The notes: generated by a model from the sequence alone, not told the origin. DNA of 64,000 nt from Sipunculus nudus (GCA_026874595.1 CM049309.1:6036576-6100575), one strand, 5' to 3'. Counted from the first letter of the stretch, positions 34,701 to 42,115 are shown. Translations and numbers: made by a program.

Positions 34701-36990
34701 CCACCTGTCATAAAATCAAGAAAGCTGTCTAAGATGTATAAATCTGCAAAATTTCAGGTAGATAAGTCAAACCAACGCTGAGATATGAATGATTTTATCC
34801 AAAGGCAGATGAACAGATGGTCGCTGTGCAAAAATGGTCGCAGGTGGAGCTACCAGTTTGTGTATGATAAAGAGCTATGTGAGATTTATACACATGCAAC
34901 ATTTTGGCCCAATTGGTTAAACCATTCCTGAGATATAAGCGTGGATGTCTAAAGCGTAAACATAAATGTAGGTGGCGCCACCTTTCATAAAATCAAGAAA
35001 GCTGCCCAGGATGTATAGACAAGCAAAATTTCAGGTGGATAAGTCCAACCAATGCAGAGATATGAGTGATTTTATCCCAAGGCAGATGAACAGATGGACC
35101 CTGTGCAAAAATGGTTGTGGGTGGCGCCACCCTTTTTTATGTACCGTTATGTTATAAAGCTATCCAAGGGCTACATTTGTGCAAATCTTTTTTCCAGATT
35201 GGTCAAACAGTTCCCAAGATATGTGGGTTAATGTGTAAAAAAAGATGCAGAGATGGACGCACCGGAGAGATGAAAGGTCAGAGGTCAAAACAAAATCGGG
35301 GCCAACAGTTCACATGTCACGCCAACATAATCCCTGGTTTTGTAAAATTCCACCCAGCGGTTAAGGAGGAGTTCTGGAGCCACTATAGAACACGGGCTTA
35401 GCTTCTATTGAGGAAAATATATATAAAACTGTCTCCTCTAAGTCCCTATATTAACTCCTATTTTTCCCTGTAGATATCCCTACAGTCAACTCTTCTAACA
35501 TAAAAAACTACTAAACATGACAAGTCGCCTGAATCGGGAATCGAACCTACGATCTCTAGACTAGGAGCCCTACACACTACTAAGTGAGCTGTGAAGACGA
35601 GATACCAGCAGGAGAGAGTTTTGTTCATTTATCTGTGATTAAAAGCCCCATCTATCGCGAAAATGGGAAACCATCCACTATTTGAACAGGAGAATTAAGC
35701 TTAAGGTAGAACCCCCACACCTCCGTTCAGACGGGGAACTTGACCCCCCCCCCCGACCCCTCCTCATTTAATATAAGGCCGACCTTCCTGCGACCCCCCT
35801 CACGTGACCTGGTATGCTTGAGTGGTTCCTTCGTGCAACCTGTGTTTGCAAAGCTGGTCACACGAAGCCGGGGCGTCACAGGCGGCCGTGGTACTCACCT
35901 AATATGTGATAGATGGAATGAAAATGTTAACCTAATTGGTATATGTTGTGCACTTTATCCTAAGTTATTAACAAATCATCCCTGTGATATTTATATTTAC
36001 ATTACAGCACTCTAGCACGCATTCTTTCATTGCAACGGAACAAGGTTATCATCAAAGGTTATAAACCTCTGATGTTGATTGACATGAATCAATGATGTCT
36101 GTACTTTATTTATTAACAGTAGCATGTTTGCAAAAACAAAAACGCACGCTAAACAAAAATGTAAGAACAAACAAAGGTTTCATAATTGAAAGAATTGAAA
36201 ATAATGGTGTCAGTGCTTAATTAATGCTAAGCAAAACCTTAAGTGATTACACGGTGGACTTTACTAGTATCGGTCATGTCACGTGACATCGTAGGCTCAG
36301 GCCAGGGTCGCATGAAGCCAAATAATCCAGGCAGGAAAATTCCGGGAAAATTGCATGTTACACCGGATGTTATAGGGGGGTTGCACGAAGCACGCTGTTA
36401 ATATAAATAACTCCAGTTATGAGCAAAATAAAATATTCTCAGGAAAATAATATGTATCGGCCTTTTTCAGGAAACAATTCATTATGCGACACCCGTTGTG
36501 CATAAGGTACCTGCGGTAGGCTGTAGTCTGGTTTCTATAGTTCTGCCGGAGTTCTATGGACACCTACCAGGTGGCGCCGTGGGCTGAAAACATAGTATCC
36601 GCAAAACTCTGTTTTGGCGGATAAAAAAACACCTATAGGTGCACATAAAGGTGATATATCGATATAATTTGGTACATATTAAGTTTATTTCTATATATGA
36701 ATGCAAGATTGATTCTTAATCGCACAACAGCCACTAGTATTTCATGTTACAGGTCCCTCTAAGTACCGCAGGACGTACTCTCCCCGCCCGACGGTCGGAC
36801 TCCCATCACAGATGAATCGACGGAGTCCATAAGTGTCGGGCTAATTGTCGCAATAATAACAGAAGAAAAGAACATTGGTACCTGGTTTGTCACTTTCCTG
36901 GAATTCCGTGACGAGGGACTGCAGGAAACTGAACCTTCCTACTCCATACGGTCCAGTTTTCTTCTCCAGATATTCTTTTGTGCTGAACAT
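10609..36990 (-). CDS. ARMC7: Armadillo repeat-containing protein 7, seven coding exons
   Basis: Spliced minus-strand gene: exons 36882-36990, 32892-32990, 32214-32282, 15237-15303, 13924-13994, 12630-12721 and 10609-10710 (stop TGA). The lengths are 109, 99, 69, 67, 71, 92 and 102 bp; every junction is GT-AG and in phase, and the product is 202 residues against about 198 for human ARMC7. Diagnostic matches recalled from the human protein: [10 protein letters not shown] near the N-terminus, [49 protein letters not shown], and MLRFS...RLSNLA...EDYC near the C-terminus. The family is a small armadillo-fold protein without catalytic residues; its biochemical role is poorly known. The gene is stretched to 26.4 kb by transposons in its introns, and the gypsy element in intron 3 lies antisense to it. 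No exon carries a stop or frameshift, so it is likely functional. Confidence 0.95.
11155..11534. mobile_element. Old DNA transposon remnant with ~70-bp inverted ends (ARMC7 intron 6)
   Basis: The segment 11155-11226 (gctggacgtgctatcaactt ... agtgccaccagg) reappears inverted at 11459-11534 (cctggtggcact ... atagcaccaccagc) with roughly three quarters of bases matching by eye. The centre is AT-rich and non-coding. A MITE-like origin is inferred; target duplications were not resolved. Confidence 0.45.
12112..12590 (+). repeat. F2-like element in ARMC7 intron 6
   Basis: It starts with 'acaagagcaccgcaaacgtgc', shows three decayed monomers marked by 'tgacctctgacct' and 'attaaatatgcatgg' (12151, 12268, 12415), and ends with a short 'gatggacggta' and a weak hairpin 'cccgccatatgatgggcg' near 12571-12588. 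This is the same plan as the 7.0-8.4 kb array with different monomer sequence. Confidence 0.5.
12630..12721 (-). CDS. ARMC7: ARMC7 coding exon 6
   Basis: The acceptor cttgttgtag precedes AA, completing Glu. It encodes [20 protein letters not shown] then [10 protein letters not shown], equivalent to the human MLRFS...RLRNLAQIFLE stretch. Donor GAG|GTAGAT, phase 0. Confidence 0.95.
13109..13170 (-). mobile_element. F3 Helitron-like 3'-end fragment (ARMC7 intron 5)
   Basis: On the minus strand this reads a decayed hairpin (ggttgcttgtcaac) followed by 'tacctgtgttCTAG', the same terminus seen at 33313, 50598 and 52798. The rest of the copy is not recognisable upstream. Confidence 0.5.
13924..13994 (-). 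CDS. ARMC7: ARMC7 coding exon 5
   Basis: The acceptor attttctcag precedes one base that completes a Ser codon (phase 2). The exon encodes [20 protein letters not shown] then SKA, close to the human segment NEETVLSAITTLM. Donor GCAG|GTAAAG, phase 1. Confidence 0.95.
15022..15189. mobile_element. Small MITE in ARMC7 intron 4
   Basis: The 12-bp terminal inverted repeats AGTAAAACCTGT (15022-15033) and ACAGGTTTTACT (15178-15189) bound 168 bp that contain repeated 'gaccat/gaccac' words. It lies 47 bp from the exon 4 donor. TA target duplication is suggested at the left (ta before cagtaaaacc) but not clean at the right. Confidence 0.5.
15237..15303 (-). CDS. ARMC7: ARMC7 coding exon 4
   Basis: The acceptor ttttattacag precedes AC, which completes an Asp codon with the exon 3 end. 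It encodes [20 protein letters not shown] and LS, matching the family's helix before the SNEET motif. Donor CAAG|GTCTGT, phase 2. This 67-bp exon is identified mainly by its matching phases and position in the protein. Confidence 0.9.
16234..16330 (+). repeat. 98-bp conserved block, copy 1
   Basis: It starts 'caacagcctagggagcatag' and ends 'acaataagagcctctaaa'. Two other copies, at 23641-23737 and 31235-31330, follow the F1 phrase 'catctaacattatgc'. Confidence 0.6.
16333..17905 (+). repeat. 1,573-bp segment, copy 1 of tandem duplication
   Basis: It starts at 'acaagggacctatgggtcac' and ends in the F1 block 'gggcccataacttaaa'. The same sequence resumes at 17906. A ~60-codon ORF repeated in both copies ([16 protein letters not shown]...) changes length between copies and resembles no known protein, so I do not call it a gene. 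Confidence 0.75.
17906..19478 (+). repeat. 1,573-bp segment, copy 2 of tandem duplication
   Basis: It matches copy 1 base by base apart from scattered substitutions and small indels (only a few per hundred bp by eye). At its right end it continues into a longer F1 copy, whereas copy 1 is cut by the start of copy 2, the pattern expected from an unequal exchange between repeats. Confidence 0.75.
19483..20521 (+). repeat. F1 copy, unit 1 of a 1,039-bp tandem duplication
   Basis: This runs from 'aatacacaatactgacatc' to an F1 terminal hairpin at 20489-20519 preceded by an ACGG tract (about 20430-20470). Unit 2 restarts with the identical 'aatacacaatactgacatc' at 20522. Confidence 0.7.
20522..21320 (+). 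repeat. F1 copy, unit 2 of the 1,039-bp duplication, 3' end lost
   Basis: Near-identical to 19483-20284 and then interrupted at 'ggtttttaataa' by 'acaagggacccatgggtcac', the 5' motif of another repeat. The 3' microsatellite and hairpin are therefore absent. Confidence 0.65.
21321..21790 (+). repeat. Repeat with 'acaaggga' 5' motif interrupting F1
   Basis: It begins with 'acaagggacccatgggtcac ggcgctcagctg', the same start as at 15394, 16333 and 17906, including the 12-bp palindrome gacccatgggtc. The right limit near 21790 is approximate, set by the return of F1 sequence ('acaatattgacataatttctgg'). Confidence 0.45.
23090..24671 (+). repeat. Cluster of F1 copies with ACGG tracts and hairpins
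   Basis: Successive partial F1 copies end at about 23640 (in the shared 98-bp block), at the hairpin 24430-24460 (after ACGG-rich 24366-24415) and at the hairpin 24641-24671 (after ACGG-rich 24603-24630). The last is only the 3' part of a copy joined directly to the previous hairpin. Confidence 0.65.
23641..23737 (+). repeat. 98-bp conserved block, copy 2
   Basis: It starts 'caacagcctggggagcatag' and ends 'acaacaagagcctcc', and takes the place of the usual ACGG tract and hairpin at the end of an F1 copy. Confidence 0.6.
25034..25369 (+). repeat. 5' LTR of gypsy element
   Basis: It begins TGTAATG and ends GTTACA, with the canonical TG...CA ends. Compared with the 3' LTR it differs at taacttgt/taactggt-type positions (three single-base changes) and lacks one base near 25050. 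Confidence 0.95.
25371..25388 (+). promoter_or_regulatory. Primer binding site
   Basis: TGGTGGCAGCAGTGGGAT begins one base after the 5' LTR. The TGG pairs with a tRNA 3' CCA, and the 18 nt fit the acceptor and T-arm of a tRNA whose 5' end would read GGCAGCA. Leucine tRNA primers of this general form are used by several gypsy elements, but the isoacceptor is not certain. Confidence 0.8.
25405..26484 (+). CDS. gag: Gag polyprotein
   Basis: 359 residues from the ATG at 25405; the frame is open upstream into the LTR, but this is the first ATG after the primer site and starts the acidic sequence MSSDEEVVF. The centre has the capsid-like retrotransposon gag pattern ([35 protein letters not shown]). 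Near residue 313 is one zinc knuckle [14 protein letters not shown], an exact CX2CX4HX4C RNA-binding motif. It forms the particle and packages RNA. The frame ends at TAA 26482-26484, overlapping the pol frame by 73 nt. Confidence 0.92.
   Translation: MSSDEEVVFKQTVDTNEVKPSPQVSGDWFDRLEERLCNKVGEQLENMWLKVDHVARKMSEKHDALLHLEKQQGGSKSERLDDTDTKHPVVVRTSPMVKTTVRPPLYDGSSPWEDYETQFGIISDLNAWKTEEKAMHLAASLAGPARGVLADLDQPGQCNYDCLVTAMRSRYGVDQQAELFRAQLKTLVRRQDESLQELAQNIKRLTRMAYPDALTKLRDTLACDHFVDAIPDRDTRWKIKQSRPTSFEETLKIAMELEAFQQAASQGGRQIRAAHPQVSTAHTPHLKDTIRQVLQEELRNMRIRDSPNRNVACWECGVVGHIRRNCPHNQRQRTDNRQVQQGNDQMSSSQAETWQDRRQ
26412..30467 (+). CDS. pol: Pol polyprotein (PR-RT-RNaseH-IN), one in-frame stop
   Basis: The frame opens after TAA 26409-26411 and runs to TAA 30465-30467, broken only by TAA at 26766-26768. 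Protease: DTG at 26607-26615, then ILGLDFL after the stop. Reverse transcriptase: [18 protein letters not shown] and the catalytic YLDD at 27888-27899. RNase [15 protein letters not shown] near 28329 and TDHGSLQW. Integrase: HHCC zinc motif about 29244-29366, catalytic Asp at 29451, Asp at 29631 and Glu at 29739 (35 residues between the last two, the DD35E spacing), and a GPY motif near 30160. No chromodomain is seen; instead a hydrophobic segment ends the protein. Expression needs the frameshift upstream. The stop should prevent full Pol from this copy unless read through. Confidence 0.92.
26427..26468 (+). promoter_or_regulatory. -1 ribosomal frameshift signal between gag and pol
   Basis: The heptamer G GGA AAC (26427-26433) lies with GGA and AAC as gag-frame codons, the X XXY YYZ arrangement. 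After a 7-nt spacer comes a 9-bp stem, tgtcaagtt (26441-26449) with aacttggca (26460-26468, one U-G pair), closed by a 10-nt loop. The loop's aggcc could also pair with ggcct at 26506-26510 to make a pseudoknot. A -1 slip here enters exactly the pol frame. The signal is read directly from sequence; its activity is inferred. Confidence 0.8.
30660..30674 (+). promoter_or_regulatory. Polypurine tract
   Basis: The purine-rich run aagggggga followed by gcag directly abuts the 3' LTR, as expected for the plus-strand primer. Confidence 0.75.
30675..31011 (+). repeat. 3' LTR of gypsy element
   Basis: TGTAATG...GTTACA, 337 bp, aligned over its whole length with the 5' LTR with three substitutions and one extra base. 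It is followed by the ATAC target duplication and the rest of the interrupted F1 copy. Confidence 0.95.
31012..32040 (+). repeat. F1 copies right of the gypsy insertion
   Basis: 31012-31234 is the right half of the F1 copy split by the retrotransposon (left half ends at 25033). A further copy from about 31335 runs to a mutated ACGG-type tract (about 31960-31990) and a hairpin at 32010-32040. Confidence 0.65.
31235..31330 (+). repeat. 98-bp conserved block, copy 3
   Basis: It starts 'caacagcctgaggagcatag' and is joined to the part of F1 that lies right of the gypsy insertion. Confidence 0.6.
32214..32282 (-). CDS. ARMC7: ARMC7 coding exon 3
   Basis: The acceptor cttttgcag precedes AT. The exon encodes [19 protein letters not shown] followed by NLCL, and ends with CTTAG|GTAACT, phase 1. 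It is separated from exon 2 by only 608-609 bp but from exon 4 by 16.9 kb. Confidence 0.95.
   Translation of the reverse strand: MHLMSHPKNWWSMPSEDCVTCA
32892..32990 (-). CDS. ARMC7: ARMC7 coding exon 2
   Basis: The acceptor tactttcag precedes AA, completing a Glu codon. The exon encodes [16 protein letters not shown] and [15 protein letters not shown], the most strongly conserved armadillo helices of the family, and ends with TTGG|GTAAGA, phase 1. Confidence 0.95.
33313..35400 (-). mobile_element. F3 Helitron-like element, 5'-truncated (ARMC7 intron 1)
   Basis: On the minus strand the 3' end is a hairpin (33324-33342, arms gtagtc/gactac) followed by 'ctgtattCTAG' ending at 33313, with T as the next base. 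Inward are decayed monomers each centred on ggtggcgccacc or a variant (for example 34568, 34698, 34971, 35124), alternating at about 130 and 150 bp. The distal segment 35160-35400 matches the 5' region of the full copy at 51361-52798, but the TC end is missing. A hAT element interrupts it at 33503-34272. Confidence 0.65.
33503..34272. mobile_element. hAT-type non-autonomous transposon (770 bp)
   Basis: The 19-bp terminal inverted repeats CAGGGTTGGGGCCAGGTAC and its complement are perfect. An 8-bp target duplication ctgttcaa lies at 33495-33502 and 34273-34280; 8 bp plus CAGGG ends is diagnostic of hAT. Just inside both ends are repeated GTACCTGTACC words, and the middle has about three degenerate tandem units ('acttggtgcacttaat'). 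A short ORF at 33817-34068 follows these units and is not a transposase. Removing the element and one duplication restores the host repeat unit. Confidence 0.88.
35522..35594 (-). repeat. tRNA-like sequence, probable SINE head
   Basis: The minus strand reads a box-B-like GGTTCGATTCC (complement of 35538-35548) preceded by an A-box-like AGCTCACTTAGTAGTG about 35 nt upstream. Pairing of the acceptor stem is poor, so this is more likely a tRNA-derived SINE promoter than a working tRNA. Confidence 0.4.
36545..36621 (-). mobile_element. F3 Helitron-like 5'-end fragment
   Basis: On the minus strand it starts a|TCCGCCAAAAC at 36621, continues GTTTTGCGGATACTATG and reaches a ggcgccacc motif. The start matches the 5' end of the 51361 copy, including TC after an A. 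Confidence 0.6.
36882..36990 (-). CDS. ARMC7: ARMC7 coding exon 1
   Basis: The ATG (reverse complement of 36988-36990) opens 36 codons plus one base. The N-terminus [20 protein letters not shown] leads into [10 protein letters not shown], the family's conserved start. Donor CCAG|GTACCA, phase 1. I chose this ATG because it is the only one in frame before the conserved helix and gives the usual family length. Confidence 0.92.
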
Positions 36991-37250
36991 ACTGTAGACT
37001 ACTGCTGCAACACGCAAAACTCTGGAATTTTCTGTTGGCAGTGCTGTGCGAGGCGCGACGAAGTCGGTACAGACTAAAACCCGGATGTCGGAGGTCGGAT
37101 GTCGGATGCAATTATCTCCGCAGGTCTATCTATGAACATCAAGAACATCGAGAATTGTTTCAGTAGATCTTGACCCTGTAAGGAGGTTGGTCAGATCAAG
37201 GAGGTTACACACCTGTAACCTTCTTGGTCAGATGCAGGGTCGGATATCAA
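36991..37250 (-). promoter_or_regulatory. ARMC7 5' flank with inverted repeat
   Basis: Upstream of the ATG there is no clear TATA box. An imperfect hairpin lies at 37172-37241: outer arms gaccctg/cagggtc and inner arms atcaaggaggttaca/tgtaaccttcttggt with two mismatches. Regulatory meaning is unproven. Confidence 0.3.
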
Positions 37251-37299
37251 ACAGGACGCCCGGGTCTTATGATTTGCTGTGCACCAGCAAAAGAATTAA

Positions 37300-38473
37300 G
37301 AATCACAATAACATTGTTTGTTAACAGTGTAGTCTTAAAAATAATTCTTTATAATAACTTTCGGCTTCATATTCACACAAAAATAAATAAATAAAGTTAT
37401 AACGTCTATATATTATCTTGGCATCATTATATATGTGTGAGATAATCACCTATAAAGCATGTTGAGTTAACACAAAAAAATAGTTTATTCCCTTTAAAAT
37501 AAATCTGTACCTGCCTATAAACATTGCTTAGAAACCGTTTGCTTACTCCTGTAAACGAGTGTTGAAAACAGTGGATCGGGCGCGATGGCAGGTGTCAACA
37601 TAAACACAGTGCGTGGGGCCGTGTGCAGCGCGGAGCCTTAACATGTGTCAATTAGAAGATGCCCTGACTTGGCCAAAAAAATATAATACATATTCCCGCA
37701 GGCTGGAACACCGCGTGCATCCCCTTTTAATCGGACCTACGGTCACGCGGCCTTGTTATGATAAACAGACAAACGTGGACTGTGTTTACCAACACGCACG
37801 GTCATAACAAGGTGTTAAACAGTCGTATGGGAGAAAATTAGACTGTGTTGGGATGGTTCTTCTGGGAAACTATTGTATAAAGCAAAACTGAACTGATAGT
37901 GTAAAAGAATAGGCATAATATTGAACCTGATTTTGTCCCTTTAAACAATTATATTTTTATATGGTAAATAACTAAAAATAATTAATGTTTAATACATGTC
38001 CAAGATTTTTTGTTCATAATCTGAATACATTAAATGAACATTTTCTTTGCTTAAAGGCTACATAAAATGGTTAAATAATAAATTTTTACCCCCCCCCCCC
38101 CCCAATCAATTTATGCTATACGAAATCGAGGTGCCCTTAATTAGGATTATTCATCGTTCTTAATGTCAACTACAACGATTCTGTGATGTTCTCTTTTATT
38201 ATATTTCAGTCATATTATATAAGCCAATTATTAAAACGAAAAATTTCATTTGAGTGTGTCTGAGTAATTTGTCTTTAGAAATTAAGTGGAAAAAAACTTT
38301 CTTGTACATCTAAATTGTATCTATGCTACTTGGAAGCTGTAATTAACAGTTACCATTCTAAAAGAGACATGCCTCAAATAAGGGTCATATTTCTTGGTGT
38401 CAGGGACAAGTAAGAACAATAAAATAAAGCTAAAGTATCTAATTATCTACGATTTACAATATATTTGTATGGT
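37300..38473. other. No recognised gene
   Basis: AT-rich DNA with one GC-richer stretch (37560-37800) and a C-run near 38091. An ORF at 37613-37807 has no recognisable motif. Confidence 0.4.
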
Positions 38474-39171
38474 TACGCTCTTTACACAGCGCTTTAACTA
38501 TAGGTCTACTTCCTATATAGTAGGCGTTGTTTGTTATGACCTCGTATCCTGCATTGCTACACCAGAGGGAGCACTGTATTTTTGTCCAATCAGATGAGAC
38601 CTTGTGCTGGAAGACACGGCCAAACGAGGAATACACTGGGCCAATCATGTTCATTTCGTTTTGAGTGACAGCTCATCGCCCTGGTAACCGTATGAACAGG
38701 CCACAGGCTCAGAGAAAATTGCCGCAGACGTGGTTTTCTTAGGGCCTTGGGCACATCGGATGCCCGGCCGGTGAGCTGTAATTCAAACGAAACGTAACAA
38801 CAAAGGCTGCGTGCAAACCTCGCCAGCTAGTTTCAGTTCTGCAGACACCAGACACTTGGCTACGTTAACATAGTCATACTGTCAGAATCGAATCGGTGGA
38901 TGATGCGAGAATGCAGAGGGAGCAATTAAAATTCGAACGTAAACTTGTCTTCAAACGGCGCTTGAAGCGCAGCTATGGGCGGAGCCAGGATGCCTGTTGC
39001 GTGTTTGTTTATTGGCATCTGGTTGGCTGCTTGTCACGTCATACGCACGTTTTGTTCAGCGGACAATGAACCGCTATCTGGTGTCTAAATATATATTAAA
39101 CGGTCAAAGCTGGCAGCGTGAAAATCAGTTGCTTCTTTAGAAGTGTAAGATTTCCGCTGCCTCGGGAGCGT
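38474..39171. mobile_element. ~700-bp DNA transposon, older copy
   Basis: It begins tacgctctttacacagcg and ends cctcgggagcgt, aligning end to end with 46611-47309 with scattered differences. Flanks 'tttgta(tgg)' and 'tttgta(gta)' look like a mutated target duplication. It carries several CCAAT words (ccaatcagatgagacc, ccaatcatg, and ttggc/attgg on the other strand). Confidence 0.7.
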
Positions 39172-39261
39172 TATTTGTAGTAGGCACAAAGAATCAACTA
39201 GATATGTATTGCTTTGTACAAATATTGTACCAGGGTTCGATATTTTAATATGGTATAGTAT

Positions 39262-39410
39262 GATATAATATAATATAATAAAATATTATATAATATTATA
39301 TAATATAATATAGGCCTAATTGTTTTGTATTGTATTGTATTGAATTGATTTGTTTTGTATTTCATTGTACTGTGGTGTATTGTGTTGTATTTTATTGTAT
39401 TATATATAGA
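39262..39410. repeat. Simple AT-rich repeat tract
   Basis: A (TATAA)-type run from 39262 to about 39312 is followed by (TATTG)-type pentamers to about 39400. Confidence 0.7.
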
Positions 39411-40244
39411 GGACGGTGAACGGCTCGTTTAATATAAATTCAGGGCACGTGTATACAAGTGTATCCATACTCATACTTCATTTTACACTGAAATAACTCA
39501 ACACTGAAAATTACACTGAAATAAACGATTTTAATTCCTCTGTTTGCTGACCAGTATGTATTATGACATCCAGGCCGAGATGAACGGTTGGCTTGGTATC
39601 CGTCATCCGACTTCCGGGTTTTAGCCCATCCCCCTAGACTGGTACCCTGCTCTATTATGGCCCTCAGATAAGCTTCATGATTGGCCTAGAGCAGTGGTGC
39701 CATAGTAGAGCGGGGAACCAGTCTACCCCCCCCCCCCCCCCCCCCCAGTGGACTAAAAGCAGCTCCTCAGATGTAGCCTATCAGTATTAAATGTGAGATC
39801 ACTATATCCCGGATGCCGAATGTCATAATGCGGAAAAAGAGAAAGGTAAGATCAGAAAAGAAAAGATAAGCTTTTATTAGCCATGCAAGCATGAAATTTT
39901 GATTGCAAGCATTTACAGCACAGGTAGTAAGCACAGTATTAGTAATTGCACGTAACTAAGAAATGACAGTCCAGTGGCGGATCCAGAGGGGGAGCTTTAA
40001 AGGGGCTGAAGCCCCCCCCCCCCCTTCCAGGGTGGAAACATTGTTATCATTTTTTATCAGAGAATATTTTCTTTAAATTATTTCAGTTGCCGTCATATTA
40101 ATATCACCCTTTCAACTGAAACATAAAAGTTGAAAACTCAAGGAATCGTTAGGAGAGAAGAATGTCTACACCAGGATCAGGAATCTTTTTATTCCCCCGC
40201 CGCTAAGTGAGAGGACTACTAAAATGGTCCGCGTCTGTCATTCT

Positions 40245-40789
40245 CTCCGTCCTTTCGTCCGTCTGTCCCTCGATCCGCCCGTCCGTCCCGTAACATCACT
40301 GATGCCACACTTTCCTATTTAAAATATGGCCGGGGACTATTGTGGCTCTAGGTCATTTTGTATTTTTAAATAATAAATTGGGCATTTTCCAACATTGGTT
40401 ATAGACGTTAAAAATTTTGAATTATAGAATCTATCATCCGTGGCTCCCTCAAGCATTTCTCATGCAATGCTCCAGCTGTCCTTGGGCTTGGATATCTTGC
40501 TTGTGAACATGATAAAGCGTTTAAATAAAAAGCAAGCCTTTTTCACCTCTCTTTATCCTAGAAATAAAAATAATTTTCTCTTTTTAACAAAACATCAATA
40601 TAATATCATTCAAATAAAAAATAATAAAGTGTCTGTATATACAAACATCATAGCATATGATTTTTATGATAGTGGAAATTTACTGCCTCGTCATAAAAAC
40701 CATGTATGGGGGACTGCATGGAATTTTGGCTGTATATATCAGTTGGAATTTTCGATGGGGAACCTGTTTTGAAACTATTTGTCCTTGTC
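40245..40789 (+). repeat. Left arm of 545-bp inverted repeat
   Basis: This reads outward-in from 'ctccgtcctttcgtccgtct' to 'aaactatttgtccttgtc' and is the reverse complement of 40964-41508. By eye I find one difference (ataaaaa versus atgaaaa). An ORF of 110 codons (40440-40772) recurs in the other arm with one residue changed; it resembles no known protein. Confidence 0.9.
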
Positions 40790-40963
40790 GCTCTTTAAAA
40801 GAAAAAAAATGTACGAAACTGTACAAGAAACATTAGTAAACTGACATTGTTTAATAGCTTTAGCATCCTTTTATGAAAGATATATATATATATAATGATA
40901 TATATTGCAGTGTAAACTTCTGATGTTCAAAAGTTTATAATTGGTGAAATGTTGGATACGTTG

Positions 40964-41508
40964 GACAAGGACAAATAGTTTCAAAACAGGTTCCCCATCG
41001 AAAATTCCAACTGATATATACAGCCAAAATTCCATGCAGTCCCCCATACATGGTTTTTATGACGAGGCAGTAAATTTCCACTATCATAAAAATCATATGC
41101 TATGATGTTTGTATATACAGACACTTTATTATTTTTCATTTGAATGATATTATATTGATGTTTTGTTAAAAAGAGAAAATTATTTTTATTTCTAGGATAA
41201 AGAGAGGTGAAAAAGGCTTGCTTTTTATTTAAACGCTTTATCATGTTCACAAGCAAGATATCCAAGCCCAAGGACAGCTGGAGCATTGCATGAGAAATGC
41301 TTGAGGGAGCCACGGATGATAGATTCTATAATTCAAAATTTTTAACGTCTATAACCAATGTTGGAAAATGCCCAATTTATTATTTAAAAATACAAAATGA
41401 CCTAGAGCCACAATAGTCCCCGGCCATATTTTAAATAGGAAAGTGTGGCATCAGTGATGTTACGGGACGGACGGGCGGATCGAGGGACAGACGGACGAAA
41501 GGACGGAG
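40964..41508 (-). repeat. Right arm of 545-bp inverted repeat
   Basis: Mirror of 40245-40789 across a 174-bp AT-rich spacer (40790-40963). Its outer end carries the ACGG-rich stretch gggacggacgggcggatc. Confidence 0.9.
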
Positions 41509-41576
41509 TCGTATATTGTTGTATGTATATATAAATTGATAGATAATAAGATAAATGTCAGTGACAAGTGTCTGCG

Positions 41577-41578
<2 letters not shown>

Positions 41579-41627
<49 letters not shown>
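41579..41627. repeat. (AT)n microsatellite
   Basis: Uninterrupted AT dinucleotides, about 24 units. Confidence 0.9.
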
Positions 41628-41631
<4 letters not shown>

Positions 41632-42115
41632 TGCAAAGTATCCACTATCCTCCCCCCTTGCAAAATCCTGGATCCGCCCCGCAGTCTTATATCACAGGAA
41701 GTATATATCTATACATATGATCACATATAGTAAAAGTAAATCATGTATAGACATTTTACATATAACAAAGAGTGTATCCTACATTTAAAATTCATAAATG
41801 AAGGAACAAATGAATATTTCATATTATATCACTGCAGCTTTTAAAATGTTACAGCGAATGAGAGGGATTGGCAATGATAGCCTTTGCTTTCCATGTGACA
41901 CTGAATGCAACAGTAGAGAAACAGACATTGCGTTACGGATTTAAACTGGAGAAAAAAGTATATATGAACAGTCAGAACAATATATATGTTAACTAAAGCT
42001 ATGAAGACCTAGTTTTAAAATTATAACTATAAGACTAACAATTAAACATCTATGTATACAGCTATATGTCACTTACTGAATTCATGCATGTATTCGTCCA
42101 GAAAACTACCAGATC

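Larger units (their letters stand above)
39972..41681. mobile_element. Probable foldback DNA transposon
   Basis: The left end cagtggcggatccag and right end ctggatccgccccg form an imperfect inverted pair, and the 5-bp word cagtc flanks both outer edges (39967-39971 and 41682-41686). Inside are a C-run, a large perfect inverted repeat (40245-41508) and an (AT)n run (41579-41627). Class is uncertain; CAGTGGCGGATCC ends are reminiscent of hAT-type MITEs, but a 5-bp duplication is not typical of hAT. Confidence 0.45.

Noticed and set aside
35522-35594. Functional tRNA gene
   Set aside because: Box A and B are recognisable but the acceptor stem does not pair, so a SINE head is likelier.
40440-41313. 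Pair of identical 110-codon ORFs on opposite strands
   Set aside because: They are mirror images created by the inverted repeat, with no family resemblance and biased Asn/Lys/Phe content from AT-rich DNA.
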